From contig JAFSCR010000010.1 of the NCBI GenBank assembly GCA_017436645.1, positions 1 through 51,586 on the forward strand: a stretch of 51,586 nt of DNA, given 5' to 3'. Shown piece after piece: positions 17,706 through 25,373 of this stretch. Made by a program: the position numbers and the translations under genes. The notes under the pieces were generated by a model that had not been told where the DNA came from, made no database searches, and was given only the letters and a program-made list of their open reading frames with translations. Position 1 is the stretch's first letter; each line of letters starts with the position of its first letter. This DNA comes from Clostridia bacterium. Its GTDB lineage: Bacteria; Bacillota; Clostridia; UMGS1883; UMGS1540.

Positions 17706-19913
17706 TTATTTTCTTGCCCAATCTGACGGTTCTTTGCCCATTACAAAATGAAGCTCGCCGCCTTCAAGAAGCTGCTTGTGGGTGATTTTACATTCGTTAT
17801 AGGGTTTTCCCTGCCACGAGGCAGACTGGACGTAAATATTTTCCCCTCCCGTGTTTTCACCGGTAATCATAAACGTTTTACCGTTGCCGAGGCGGAAGGT
17901 GATTTTTTCCACTCTTGTGCCGTGGAGATAATAGTTCTCCGTGGTGGCATAGGGGAAGAATCCGCACATTAAAAATACATAGAAGGAGGACATACCGCCA
18001 TTATCTTCGTCCCCGGGGTAGTCATTCGGAAGGGAAAAACGCCCGATTACGCTGTCAATAACCTTTGCGGCAAGGTCCGGTCTTCTGATTTCATCCGTGC
18101 AGAAAAGCCAGGGAATCTGGAAAGAAGGTTCGTTTGTAAAGTTTAAGTACCCTTCTGCGCCAAGGTCATCGTTATAATAGTTTTTGCTGTGTTCACAGGC
18201 CCAGAGAAGACGCTTACAGAATGTTTCCGCACCGCCCATGGTTTCTACAAGGCGTGCGGAGTCATTATAGGGAATGTAAGAAGCGTCCCAGCCGGTAGCC
18301 TCATAAAAATGGGTGTTATAGCCTTTGTGGGCATCAAAGCCTTCTTCAAAAGTGCCGTCTGGCTGTCTTTCCTGCGGAAAACCGAAAAAGCCTTCGCTTT
18401 CCACTTTTTCGTTCCAGACGTTTCGCCAGTTTGCACTTCTCTTTTCATATTTTTCGTATTCCTCGGGTGTGCCAAGCTCTTTTGCCACCACCGCCACAGC
18501 CTTATCGTTGACGGCATACCCGAGGGTTGCCGCCGCCGGTTTAAAGCGGAAGGAATATGCCTGCCCTGCGGCGTTTACGGCGTCTCCTCTTATGGCAAAG
18601 CCGTTTTCTATGTAGCTTTTGGTTCGCATTTTCTCTGCGCTCCAAAGAAGAACTTTATAAGCCTCTTCCCAGGTATGCTTTTTGAGAGGAACACCTTTAA
18701 GGTAAGCATCGGCAATCACGTTGTCTGCATCGTTACCACCTTGGCCTGCGAGCATTTCCTTACCTGCCACAAAATCCTCGCCCAGCACAACGCCTGTGTT
18801 TTCATCATCGTTTTTAAAGGCACGGTCAATAAAGGAATCGATAATGGAACCCATTTTTTCGGGATACAAAAGAGAATACAGGGGAAATGTAGATTTCCAC
18901 GTATCCCAAAGCGTATGAAAATCGTCCCAGTTGCCGTGGTCGCTTATTCGGTTTCTCGGCTGAACGTGCATATGGTACATGGCCGTATAAAAGCGACGGA
19001 GAAGAGCTTTATCATCTGAGCGAAGGTCAATGGCACCTAAAATTTTACGCCATTCTTCCTTTGCAAGGTTTTCTACCTGCTCCATATCCCAATCGGGAAT
19101 CTGCTCTTTTAAATATTCCATGGCCTGTTCGGTGCTTTTCAGAGAGATTGCAACTTTTACTTTTACTTCTCTCTCCTCTTCCGCCTTGCCAAATTTTGCA
19201 TACATACCGAGGCGAATAGCGTCTTCTATGGAAACGGTAACGGTATCCGCTACGGGAATCATTTCATCCCCTTTGAAAATACCGATTTCCGTAAAATCTG
19301 CATCAAATGTAAGGGCGAAGAACATTTCCCATTCTTTTCTGTTCCAGTTGCCCGTAAAAAGGCCGCCGCCCACTACGGTTTTTTCTTTGGGATTTACCGT
19401 AATCGAGCCATGGAGCATCGCCGCTTCCATATCAAGCTTTCTTGCGGCATCAAAAAGAATGGAGGCTTCTTTCCCCCCAGGAAATACAAAGGAATGGATT
19501 GCGGCATCATGGGTAGGTGTCACCCTTGTACGGATGCCGTTTTCAAATTCTGCGCCATAAGCGTAGCAGTTTGCTTTTTCCCTTTTTGCAAAAACGGCAC
19601 GTTTTTCATCGGAAAGCTCCACACCGTCTACCATCGGCGCCAGAAGGAAGTTACCATAGCACTTCATGCCACCGGAGCCGGAAGTATATGCATGGCCGAA
19701 GCCACGGATGGGCTGAGACCTTCTGTAACCGCCATTATCGGGGTCCAGCGTTTCGGGGCTGGGATGAATGGAGCCGCCGGGAAGGGTGGGCCCTGCACTT
19801 GTTGCACTGCCTACACCAAAAAGCGGATCTGCATATTCTACACATTCCATAGGGTAGGATGTGTTTTTGTCCGGATTTTGCATTAAAGTTTCCATACATT
19901 TACGAATTTTCAT
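17706..19913 (-). CDS. GH92 family alpha-mannosidase, cytoplasmic
   Basis: A protein of 735 residues, normal for glycoside hydrolase family 92, calcium-dependent exo-acting alpha-mannosidases. Family landmarks run in order: a Gly/Pro-rich N-terminus leading to GFGHAYTSGSGG near residue 70, MYHMHVQPRN near 310, WDTWKSTFPL near 340, TNEPSFQIPWLF near 615 (Glu is the expected general acid) and GDEDNGGMSSFYVF near 660 (acidic residues of the general base and metal site). There is no signal peptide, unlike many Bacteroidetes GH92 enzymes, so the substrate must be imported first. Linkage specificity (alpha-1,2, -1,3, -1,4 or phosphomannan) cannot be told. The isomerase gene just upstream in the operon suggests released mannose is turned into fructose. 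Confidence 0.88.
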   Translation of the reverse strand: MKIRKCMETLMQNPDKNTSYPMECVEYADPLFGVGSATSAGPTLPGGSIHPSPETLDPDNGGYRRSQPIRGFGHAYTSGSGGMKCYGNFLLAPMVDGVELSDEKRAVFAKREKANCYAYGAEFENGIRTRVTPTHDAAIHSFVFPGGKEASILFDAARKLDMEAAMLHGSITVNPKEKTVVGGGLFTGNWNRKEWEMFFALTFDADFTEIGIFKGDEMIPVADTVTVSIEDAIRLGMYAKFGKAEEEREVKVKVAISLKSTEQAMEYLKEQIPDWDMEQVENLAKEEWRKILGAIDLRSDDKALLRRFYTAMYHMHVQPRNRISDHGNWDDFHTLWDTWKSTFPLYSLLYPEKMGSIIDSFIDRAFKNDDENTGVVLGEDFVAGKEMLAGQGGNDADNVIADAYLKGVPLKKHTWEEAYKVLLWSAEKMRTKSYIENGFAIRGDAVNAAGQAYSFRFKPAAATLGYAVNDKAVAVVAKELGTPEEYEKYEKRSANWRNVWNEKVESEGFFGFPQERQPDGTFEEGFDAHKGYNTHFYEATGWDASYIPYNDSARLVETMGGAETFCKRLLWACEHSKNYYNDDLGAEGYLNFTNEPSFQIPWLFCTDEIRRPDLAAKVIDSVIGRFSLPNDYPGDEDNGGMSSFYVFLMCGFFPYATTENYYLHGTRVEKITFRLGNGKTFMITGENTGGENIYVQSASWQGKPYNECKITHKQLLEGGELHFVMGKEPSDWARK

Positions 19914-19928
19914 TTCATTGCCCCCATT

Positions 19929-20459
19929 TTAGTCCTCAATTACAGTTTCTCTTTGAATGTTTTTATCGGTAAAGACGTCAGTTTCGTCCGTACTTTTTGT
20001 GGAAAACTCGGAAATCACAGCGCCTTCCGGCCCTGCCTGGAACCAGTGAAGCGTTCCCGGGTAAAGCGTGTGCTGGTCACCGGGATTTAAAATAATTTCG
20101 TGGTAAACAGTGGTATCTGTGGAGGGTAATTTACCTTTGATATCCTCTTTCTTGCCTTCCCCTTCCACATAAAGATAGCAGGTGCCAAAGCGAACACGGA
20201 AGGTTTCTTCCTTTCCTTCCATGCCGGCCGTTTCCACGTGTTTGTGTTCTGGGCAGGTCTGGTAAGGCAGAAGCACCATTTCCTTGGCGCACACTCTTTC
20301 CGTGTTTATGTAAACACAAAGCTGAAGCCCGATTTCCTCGACTTTGTTAAGACCAAAATCGGCAACCTCGATCGCTTCATCTTCCCTTACGACGATACCT
20401 GCTTTTTTAAAATACTCTCTTGCTGTTTTTTCCATTTTTTCGTAAACTGCTTTTTTCAT
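19929..20459 (-). CDS. D-lyxose/D-mannose ketol-isomerase (cupin)
   Basis: A cytoplasmic protein of 176 residues in the D-lyxose ketol-isomerase family. The metal site of the cupin is visible: CPEHKH (two His) and EETFR (Glu) near residues 80-95, and the later His of GDQHTLYPGTLHWFQ. The C-terminal EFSTKSTDETDVFTD is typical of the family. Known members interconvert D-lyxose with D-xylulose and D-mannose with D-fructose. Next to an alpha-mannosidase the mannose activity is the better guess. The start MKKAVYEKM at 20459 follows GGGAGAG; a longer in-frame reading has no such site. Gap to the lipoprotein gene is 13 bp. Confidence 0.85.
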   Translation of the reverse strand: MKKAVYEKMEKTAREYFKKAGIVVREDEAIEVADFGLNKVEEIGLQLCVYINTERVCAKEMVLLPYQTCPEHKHVETAGMEGKEETFRVRFGTCYLYVEGEGKKEDIKGKLPSTDTTVYHEIILNPGDQHTLYPGTLHWFQAGPEGAVISEFSTKSTDETDVFTDKNIQRETVIED

Positions 20460-20472
20460 AAATTCTCTCCCT

Positions 20473-20904
20473 TTACTGTTTTGTGTAAACAATGGAGTAG
20501 CGGTCCCCGTCCGAAATTTCGGCACCGTCCACCCCCGTCATCATACCCTCACCGTTTTTATTAAAGCCCCAGTAGCATCCGTTAATGTCGTAATCGGCTA
20601 AAATGCCGTTTACCTTTTTCACATAAAGGCCGTATGCTCCCTTTTCTCCTTCAATCAGGTTATGGGAAAGCAGTGCTTCGCCTAAAGTTCTTTCATCAGT
20701 ATGAAGGGTAAATGTAACCGTTTTTTCTGGCGTTATCACTTCGACTTTTATGGTCTTTTCACCACTTCCGAGCTCCGCATCATCCGTATACATGGCTTCA
20801 GACCATAAATCAGCCTGCACCTCTTTTTTTTCGCAAGCTGAAAGGCAGACAACAAGTGATAAAATAAGTATCCATACGGTTAAAACGGCAATTTTCTTTT
20901 TCAA
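20473..20904 (-). CDS. DUF4430 (transcobalamin C-terminal-like) lipoprotein
   Basis: A small lipoprotein of 143 residues. A basic, hydrophobic signal peptide ends in the lipobox CLSAC with the anchor Cys near residue 24. The remaining domain, with FTLHTDERTLGEALLSHN, YGLYVKKVNGI and a C-terminal DRYSIVYT, matches DUF4430, a fold related to the C-terminal domain of transcobalamin and often on secreted proteins. The start is a TTG at 20904 because GGAGGG sits just before it; the TTG further upstream would leave that site inside the gene. It is the first gene of the glycan operon. Its ligand is unknown; a sugar- or cofactor-binding role is possible. Confidence 0.75.
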   Translation of the reverse strand: MKKKIAVLTVWILILSLVVCLSACEKKEVQADLWSEAMYTDDAELGSGEKTIKVEVITPEKTVTFTLHTDERTLGEALLSHNLIEGEKGAYGLYVKKVNGILADYDINGCYWGFNKNGEGMMTGVDGAEISDGDRYSIVYTKQ

Positions 20905-20944
20905 TTCTGTCCCTCCACGATATGGCAATTTTTACTTTTTATTC

Positions 20945-20973
20945 ATTATAGCATAGGCGAATGCAAAATGCAA
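20945..20973 (-). promoter_or_regulatory. Promoter of the ten-gene glycan operon
   Basis: On the minus strand TTGCAT (20968-20973) and TATAAT (20945-20950) with 17 bp between. Its -35 edge lies 19 bp from the centre of the nearer operator half at 20992. Confidence 0.8.
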
Positions 20974-20983
20974 GGCAAAACGC

Positions 20984-21021
20984 ATCGAAATTCATTCGAT
21001 TTGATTTCGAATTTAATTCGA
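20984..21021. promoter_or_regulatory. Double operator with four TCGA boxes at 11-bp spacing
   Basis: TCGA occurs at 20985, 20996, 21007 and 21018, one helical turn apart. The pairs form two palindromes: ATCGAA/TTCGAT at 20984-21000 and TCGAAT/ATTCGA at 21007-21021, with centres 22 bp apart. The block is centred between the two divergent promoters, so it is the likely binding site of the LacI-family regulator encoded to the right. Binding is inferred, not shown. Confidence 0.7.
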
Positions 21022-21032
21022 TTGAATTTATG

Positions 21033-21061
21033 TTGCATCTTGTAAAAAAATCTTGTATAAT
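21033..21061 (+). promoter_or_regulatory. Promoter of the LacI-family regulator gene
   Basis: TTGCAT (21033-21038), a 17-bp spacer and TATAAT (21056-21061). The -35 edge is 19 bp from the centre of the nearer operator at 21014, mirroring the opposite promoter. Confidence 0.8.
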
Positions 21062-21084
21062 GGGGGTTGAAAGAGGTGATCAGC

Positions 21085-22062
21085 ATGAATCAACGGCTTA
21101 TTGCCAAGCTCGCTTGTGTATCCCCCTCCACCGTTTCCAAAGCCCTTTCGGGAAGTGCGGAAGTAAACCCCGAAACTGCCGAGAAAATCCGGCGGATTGC
21201 AATGGAAACCGGGTACTTTAAAGAGAAAAGTAAACGAAAACGCCACTATACCAATAACAAATCCACACTTCTCGCCTTCCTTGTGCCGGAAGTGCTGGGA
21301 TATTATTACGCCAGCATTATCACCTGTCTTAAAAACGAAGCAGAAGCACAGGGCGCACACGTGGCTGTTTATATTTATGACTTTGATAGCAAGAAATGTC
21401 GGGACCTTATTTCCTCCATCCTCCTCCGCAACGCGGCCGACGGCATTATCCTGTTTTCCAACTTAAAGTTTAATGAAAAGCCCGATATCCCCATTTTGTG
21501 CTTCAGCAACAGCGGAGAAGCAGAATTTGATTCCATAGGGCATAATACAAAAGGCATTGTAAGTGATGCCATTGATTATCTCAAATCGCTTGGACACAGC
21601 AAAATTGGTTTTGTTGGCGAACTGCACACTATGGGAATGGAACAGACGTTCGAAAAATGTATGCAGGAAAAGGGACTGCCTTTCCGCGAGGATTTCATCT
21701 ATGTGATAAATGACAGATTTGAGGGCATCGGCATCAAAGCGGCTGAAGAAATTTTATCGCAAAAAGAACGCCCCACCGCCATTATGACTGCCTATGACGA
21801 AATTGCCATTGCCTTAATTCACGTTCTTATGAAGAACGGCATCAAGGTGCCGGATGATATTTCCGTGATGGGTATACATAATATTCCTTCTACCATTTAT
21901 ACTCCCCTCCCCCTTACTACCGTTGAAACATTTTCCGAAGCGGACTACAAAGCGGCAGTCCGCACACTTCTTGACAAGATTCACAATGAGTCGCGAGGCG
22001 TCAAACACATTGAAATCAAACATCAAATTATCCCGAGAGAAACAACGAAGGAGCTCAAATAA
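21085..22062 (+). CDS. LacI-family transcriptional regulator
   Basis: A protein of 325 residues. The helix-turn-helix starts almost at the N-terminus (LIAKLACVSPSTVSKALSG), followed by the hinge helix region EVNPETAEKIRRIAMETGY, then a periplasmic-binding-protein-like effector domain from about residue 60 (LLAFLVPEVLGYYYASII, DGIILFSN, SVMGIHNIPSTIYTPLPLTTVE). The ATG at 21085 is preferred over the in-frame TTG at 21067 because GAGGTGATC lies before it. Divergent from the glycan operon and facing the double operator, so it probably controls that operon and itself in response to a sugar. Whether it represses or activates is not visible, since the operators lie upstream of both -35 boxes. Confidence 0.85.
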   Translation: MNQRLIAKLACVSPSTVSKALSGSAEVNPETAEKIRRIAMETGYFKEKSKRKRHYTNNKSTLLAFLVPEVLGYYYASIITCLKNEAEAQGAHVAVYIYDFDSKKCRDLISSILLRNAADGIILFSNLKFNEKPDIPILCFSNSGEAEFDSIGHNTKGIVSDAIDYLKSLGHSKIGFVGELHTMGMEQTFEKCMQEKGLPFREDFIYVINDRFEGIGIKAAEEILSQKERPTAIMTAYDEIAIALIHVLMKNGIKVPDDISVMGIHNIPSTIYTPLPLTTVETFSEADYKAAVRTLLDKIHNESRGVKHIEIKHQIIPRETTKELK

Positions 22063-22097
22063 AAAACCCGCAAGGAATTTTTCCTTGCGGGTTTTTT
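22061..22097. terminator. Bidirectional terminator between lacI-type gene and putP
   Basis: AACCCGCAAGGAA pairs with TTCCTTGCGGGTT around a 3-base loop, with A- and T-runs on the two sides. It serves the convergent regulator and symporter genes. Confidence 0.9.
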
Positions 22098-22112
22098 ATT
22101 ATGTAGGCAACT

Positions 22113-23645
22113 TTAATCGTCAATGCTGTTATCGGTAGCACGTGCGTAAATTGCTTCAACTTCCTGGGAGGGTTTTTTATCGAGAAGCGTAACAACCACC
22201 GCGGCAACAGCACCGAGAATAAAGCCGGGAATGATTTCGTAAATGCCGGTGGATGCGGTAAGCGTCGCACCGCCGATGGGAAGCCACAGCCAAGCCATGT
22301 CAACTACGGCACCGACTACGATACCTGTAACAGCGCCCTTATATGTAAACCGCTTCCAGAAGAGAGAAAGCAGTACCGCAGGGCCAAATGCTGCACCGAA
22401 AATACCCCATGCATTGGATACAAGGTCCATAATTGCCTGTGCGGCCTTTCCTTTGCTGCTTGCTATAAAGAAAGCAACAACTGCAATGACAAGCACAACT
22501 ATGCGGCTTACCCAGAGCATTTCTTTGTTAGAAGCATTTTTGCGAACAAGGGGCTTATAAAGGTCGCTGGAGAAGGAAGACGCTGCGACAAGAAGCTGAG
22601 AGTCTGCCGTGGACATGGATGCCGCAATAATGGCTGCAAGGAGAAGTCCTGCAATAAATGCGGGGAATACGTCACGAGCAAGTTCAACAAAAATGAGGGA
22701 CTGCTTGCCTTCTGCAAGAAGTTTTGCAGAAAGATCAACGCCATCAGAATAAACGAACATTCTGCCAAGATATGCAATCACAATGGTGGCTGCCAGAGAA
22801 AGAACGACCCAAATGATTGCAACGGTTGCCGACTTTTTAACCATAGACGGCTTTTTGATTGCCATAAATCTTACGATAATATGGGGCATACCGAAGTAGC
22901 CGAGACCCCATCCAAGGCCGGAAACAATGTCCTTCCAGCTTGCGCTGAAGAAGTCAGCCACAAATTTAAATTCTTCACCTTTAGGACCTGTATACACCGT
23001 CCGGAGCGCTTCCGGGTCAAGGGTTCTTGTGAAGCCGATAACAATAGGAACTATCAAAAGTGCCGCAATCATTAAAAGACCTTGGAAAAAGTCCGTCCAG
23101 CAAACGGCAGAAAAACCGCCGAGGAAGGTGTACAGCACAACGATTGCCGCAAAAATAAGCATAGCATCAGAACGAGAGAGTGTGGGAACGAGCGTTGTAA
23201 ATACGTCAGCCCCTGCAACGAATGCGCTGGCTACATAAATCGTAAAGCATACGAGAAATACAACTGCACAGATAATGCTTACTGCATGACTTTTGGATGC
23301 AAATCTGTTGGAAAGATACTGCGGAAGCGTAATCGCATCACCGGAAGCTTTGGAGAACTTACGAAGTCTCTTTGCAACAAGAATCCAGTTCGCCGCCGTA
23401 CCGATTGCAAGACCGATACCAATCCATGCCTGCCCGAAACCAAACGCCAATATGCTGCCGGGGAGACCCATTAAAAGCCAGGCGCTCATATCTGATGCCT
23501 GTGCGCTCATTGCCGTGACATACGGCCCCATGGCACGACCGCCGAGGAAGTAGTCTTTTTCTGTTACAGCTTTCGACTTAAAGAAAAAGAATACGCCAAT
23601 TGCAATCATGGTTACAAAATAAAGTGCAAATGCCAAAATATCCAT
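22113..23645 (-). CDS. putP: Sodium/proline symporter PutP
   Basis: A membrane protein of about 510 residues in the solute:sodium symporter family, with about thirteen helices. The N-terminal block DYFLGGRAMGPYVTAMSA followed by SDMSAWLLMGLPG is characteristic of PutP, which takes up proline with sodium. The start MDILAFALYF at 23645 follows AAGGAGAAATG; an upstream in-frame start at 23693 would lie within the promoter. A monocistronic unit with its own promoter and terminator. It could supply proline as osmolyte, carbon source or Stickland electron acceptor. Confidence 0.88.
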   Translation of the reverse strand: MDILAFALYFVTMIAIGVFFFFKSKAVTEKDYFLGGRAMGPYVTAMSAQASDMSAWLLMGLPGSILAFGFGQAWIGIGLAIGTAANWILVAKRLRKFSKASGDAITLPQYLSNRFASKSHAVSIICAVVFLVCFTIYVASAFVAGADVFTTLVPTLSRSDAMLIFAAIVVLYTFLGGFSAVCWTDFFQGLLMIAALLIVPIVIGFTRTLDPEALRTVYTGPKGEEFKFVADFFSASWKDIVSGLGWGLGYFGMPHIIVRFMAIKKPSMVKKSATVAIIWVVLSLAATIVIAYLGRMFVYSDGVDLSAKLLAEGKQSLIFVELARDVFPAFIAGLLLAAIIAASMSTADSQLLVAASSFSSDLYKPLVRKNASNKEMLWVSRIVVLVIAVVAFFIASSKGKAAQAIMDLVSNAWGIFGAAFGPAVLLSLFWKRFTYKGAVTGIVVGAVVDMAWLWLPIGGATLTASTGIYEIIPGFILGAVAAVVVTLLDKKPSQEVEAIYARATDNSIDD

Positions 23646-23681
23646 TTTACATTTCTCCTTTTCTATTTTTAGTACTTTGCT

Positions 23682-23710
23682 ATTGTACCACACTTTTTTA
23701 TAGAATGCAA
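23682..23710 (-). promoter_or_regulatory. putP promoter
   Basis: Minus-strand TTGCAT (23705-23710), 17 bp, TACAAT (23682-23687). Confidence 0.7.
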
Positions 23711-23755
23711 TACAGAATTTATTACAGAATTCATTTTATACTATTTTTTATCACA

Positions 23756-23790
23756 AACGAAAAATAGCCTTGAAATTCAAGGCTGTTTTA
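23756..23790 (-). terminator. Terminator of the TetR-family gene
   Basis: AGCCTTGAA (23766-23774) pairs with TTCAAGGCT (23776-23784), followed on the minus strand by ATTTTTCG. Lies 50 bp past the TetR-family stop codon. Confidence 0.7.
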
Positions 23791-23836
23791 TTAGACGATT
23801 TATAAACTTTTTTATAGTAAAAAATCTGTAAAAAAA

Positions 23837-24421
23837 TTAATTTTTAAATTTCCCCAGAAAAATCGGGAACATGTCGGCAGCATAACGGGAAAGCGAATAG
23901 TCCCCGTTTGAGAGGCACCAGTCATATAAAAGTGCCCGCTCGCAGAGGGCATAAACTCTTACAAGTTCGTTTACAGAAGGGTCCTTCACGATTTCTCCTC
24001 TCTCCTGTCCCTCGGAGAAAATTCGTTTTAAAAGCTTGTAGTAAATCCGGTTATGGTCGAGAAGATGCTTTTCCCCTTTTGTGATAAGTTGGGAGGAATA
24101 TAGCTTTGCCAGAAGATCCATGGGGATTTTATTTTCAATCATACGGAACAGCTCACGGTTTAAGTACATCAGCTTTTCAAAGCTGTGCATCCCTTCATCC
24201 ATATTTTCCATCAGTTCCTCGTACTTTTCGTCAAACATATAGGACAGGGAGCTGAGAAGGGAATCCTTGCCGGTGAAATAGTGATAAAAGGAGCCTTTGG
24301 AGGTGCCGGATTCCTCAATGATTTCTTCGATGGTCGTGTCGTCATAGCCCTGCTCATAAAACAGCTTCCACGCCGCCACAATGATTTTTCCTTTTGTGTT
24401 TCTTCCACTCTTTTTTGCCAC
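23837..24421 (-). CDS. TetR/AcrR family transcriptional regulator
   Basis: A protein of 194 residues. The N-terminal helix-turn-helix is clear: ILIE-type tetR domain with NTKGKIIVAAWKLFYEQGYD, TTIEEIIEESGTSKGSFYHYF and KDSLLSSL. The C-terminal ligand-binding domain shows no recognisable signature. Starts at GTG 24421 after AGGGGATA. The palindrome over its own -10 element suggests autorepression. Candidate targets are the adjacent malonate carrier genes or putP, but no second copy of the palindrome was seen in front of them. Confidence 0.85.
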   Translation of the reverse strand: MAKKSGRNTKGKIIVAAWKLFYEQGYDDTTIEEIIEESGTSKGSFYHYFTGKDSLLSSLSYMFDEKYEELMENMDEGMHSFEKLMYLNRELFRMIENKIPMDLLAKLYSSQLITKGEKHLLDHNRIYYKLLKRIFSEGQERGEIVKDPSVNELVRVYALCERALLYDWCLSNGDYSLSRYAADMFPIFLGKFKN

Positions 24422-24447
24422 TTTTTTATCCCCTTTTTAGTTCTGTA

Positions 24448-24484
24448 TGTGTTCAATTATATCATAACACAAAAAGAAAGACAA
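24448..24484 (-). promoter_or_regulatory. Promoter and probable operator of the TetR-family gene
   Basis: Minus-strand TTGTCT (24479-24484), 17 bp, TATAAT (24456-24461). The -10 is covered by an inverted repeat TGTGTT (24448-24453) and AACACA (24466-24471), a size and spacing typical of TetR-family operators. The -35 overlaps the madM terminator stem. Confidence 0.6.
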
Positions 24485-24512
24485 CCTTTTTTCGGGAAAA
24501 GGTTGTCTTTTA
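24471..24512 (-). terminator. Terminator of madLM
   Basis: AAAGACAACCTTTT (24477-24490) pairs with AAAAGGTTGTCTTT (24497-24510), with a T-run at 24471-24475 on the minus strand. It is about 90 bp beyond the madM stop; nothing else is seen in between. Confidence 0.75.
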
Positions 24513-24599
24513 ACTTTACTTTACTTAACGTTTCCGATTCCAAGCATATCGGCAAAAAAGTTTCCGCGTTCCATGCAAAACTCTTTAATATGTAATACT

Positions 24600-25373
24600 T
24601 TACCGCAAAACAAGGCTTACAATAAAATATAAAACAGAGGGACAGAGAAGGCAACCAAGCCCTGTGTAGAACGTAGCCGTCATAGCGCCATAGGGTACAA
24701 GGCTCGGGTCTGTTGCCGCAAGGCCGGCAGATGTGCCGCTTGTCGTCCCGATGAGACCGCCGAATACCATTGCCGCACCGGGTGTGGTAAGACCAATCTT
24801 TTTAGCAAACAGCGGTGTAAGAAGCATAACCGCCACGGACTTTACAACACCTGCCGCAATAGAAATGGCAATTACGGTAGATTCAGCACCAAGCGCCGCA
24901 CCGGTAACAGGACCCACAACAAAGGTAACCGTTCCTGCCGCAATGGTAGAAACGCTGACCGCATCGGTGTAACCAAAGGCATATGCAGTAATTGCACCTA
25001 CAAAGAAGGTTAAAACAACGCCTGTCAAAAGTGCCAGAACACCAATAAGACCGCATTTTTTGATTTCAGACATTTTTGCACCGTAAGAGGTGGCAACAAT
25101 GGTAAAGTCACGAAGTGAGGAGCTGCCAAGGATACCGATACCAGCAAAAACACTTATATCAGAAAGACCTTTTGAACCGCCTGTTACTTTTCCGCCCACA
25201 TATGCAAGAATGAGTGCAATAAAAATTGCGATTGCCGATGCATGAATTCTGCCACGTGTTACCTTGGCTGCAACAAAATTAGAAAACAGAGAAATAATGC
25301 CGACAATCAGAAAGGACATAACGAATGCATTGGCTGTGAATAATTTTACAATGATATCTAAAACGTCTTTCAT
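24600..25373 (-). CDS. madM: Malonate transporter subunit MadM
   Basis: A membrane protein of 257 residues, the larger subunit of the two-part sodium:malonate carrier. It has about eight glycine-rich helices and motifs such as GIGILGSSSLRDF and GGLIGTTSGTSAGLAATD that match MadM. The ATG overlaps the madL stop (ATGA), so the subunits are made together. Complete length. Neither malonate decarboxylase genes nor an acyl-carrier-protein subunit lie in the window. Confidence 0.85.
   Translation of the reverse strand: MKDVLDIIVKLFTANAFVMSFLIVGIISLFSNFVAAKVTRGRIHASAIAIFIALILAYVGGKVTGGSKGLSDISVFAGIGILGSSSLRDFTIVATSYGAKMSEIKKCGLIGVLALLTGVVLTFFVGAITAYAFGYTDAVSVSTIAAGTVTFVVGPVTGAALGAESTVIAISIAAGVVKSVAVMLLTPLFAKKIGLTTPGAAMVFGGLIGTTSGTSAGLAATDPSLVPYGAMTATFYTGLGCLLCPSVLYFIVSLVLR

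Noticed and set aside
18189-19019. A 276-codon rightward frame
   Set aside because: Antisense to the GH92 gene with low-complexity Phe/Cys composition; shadow.
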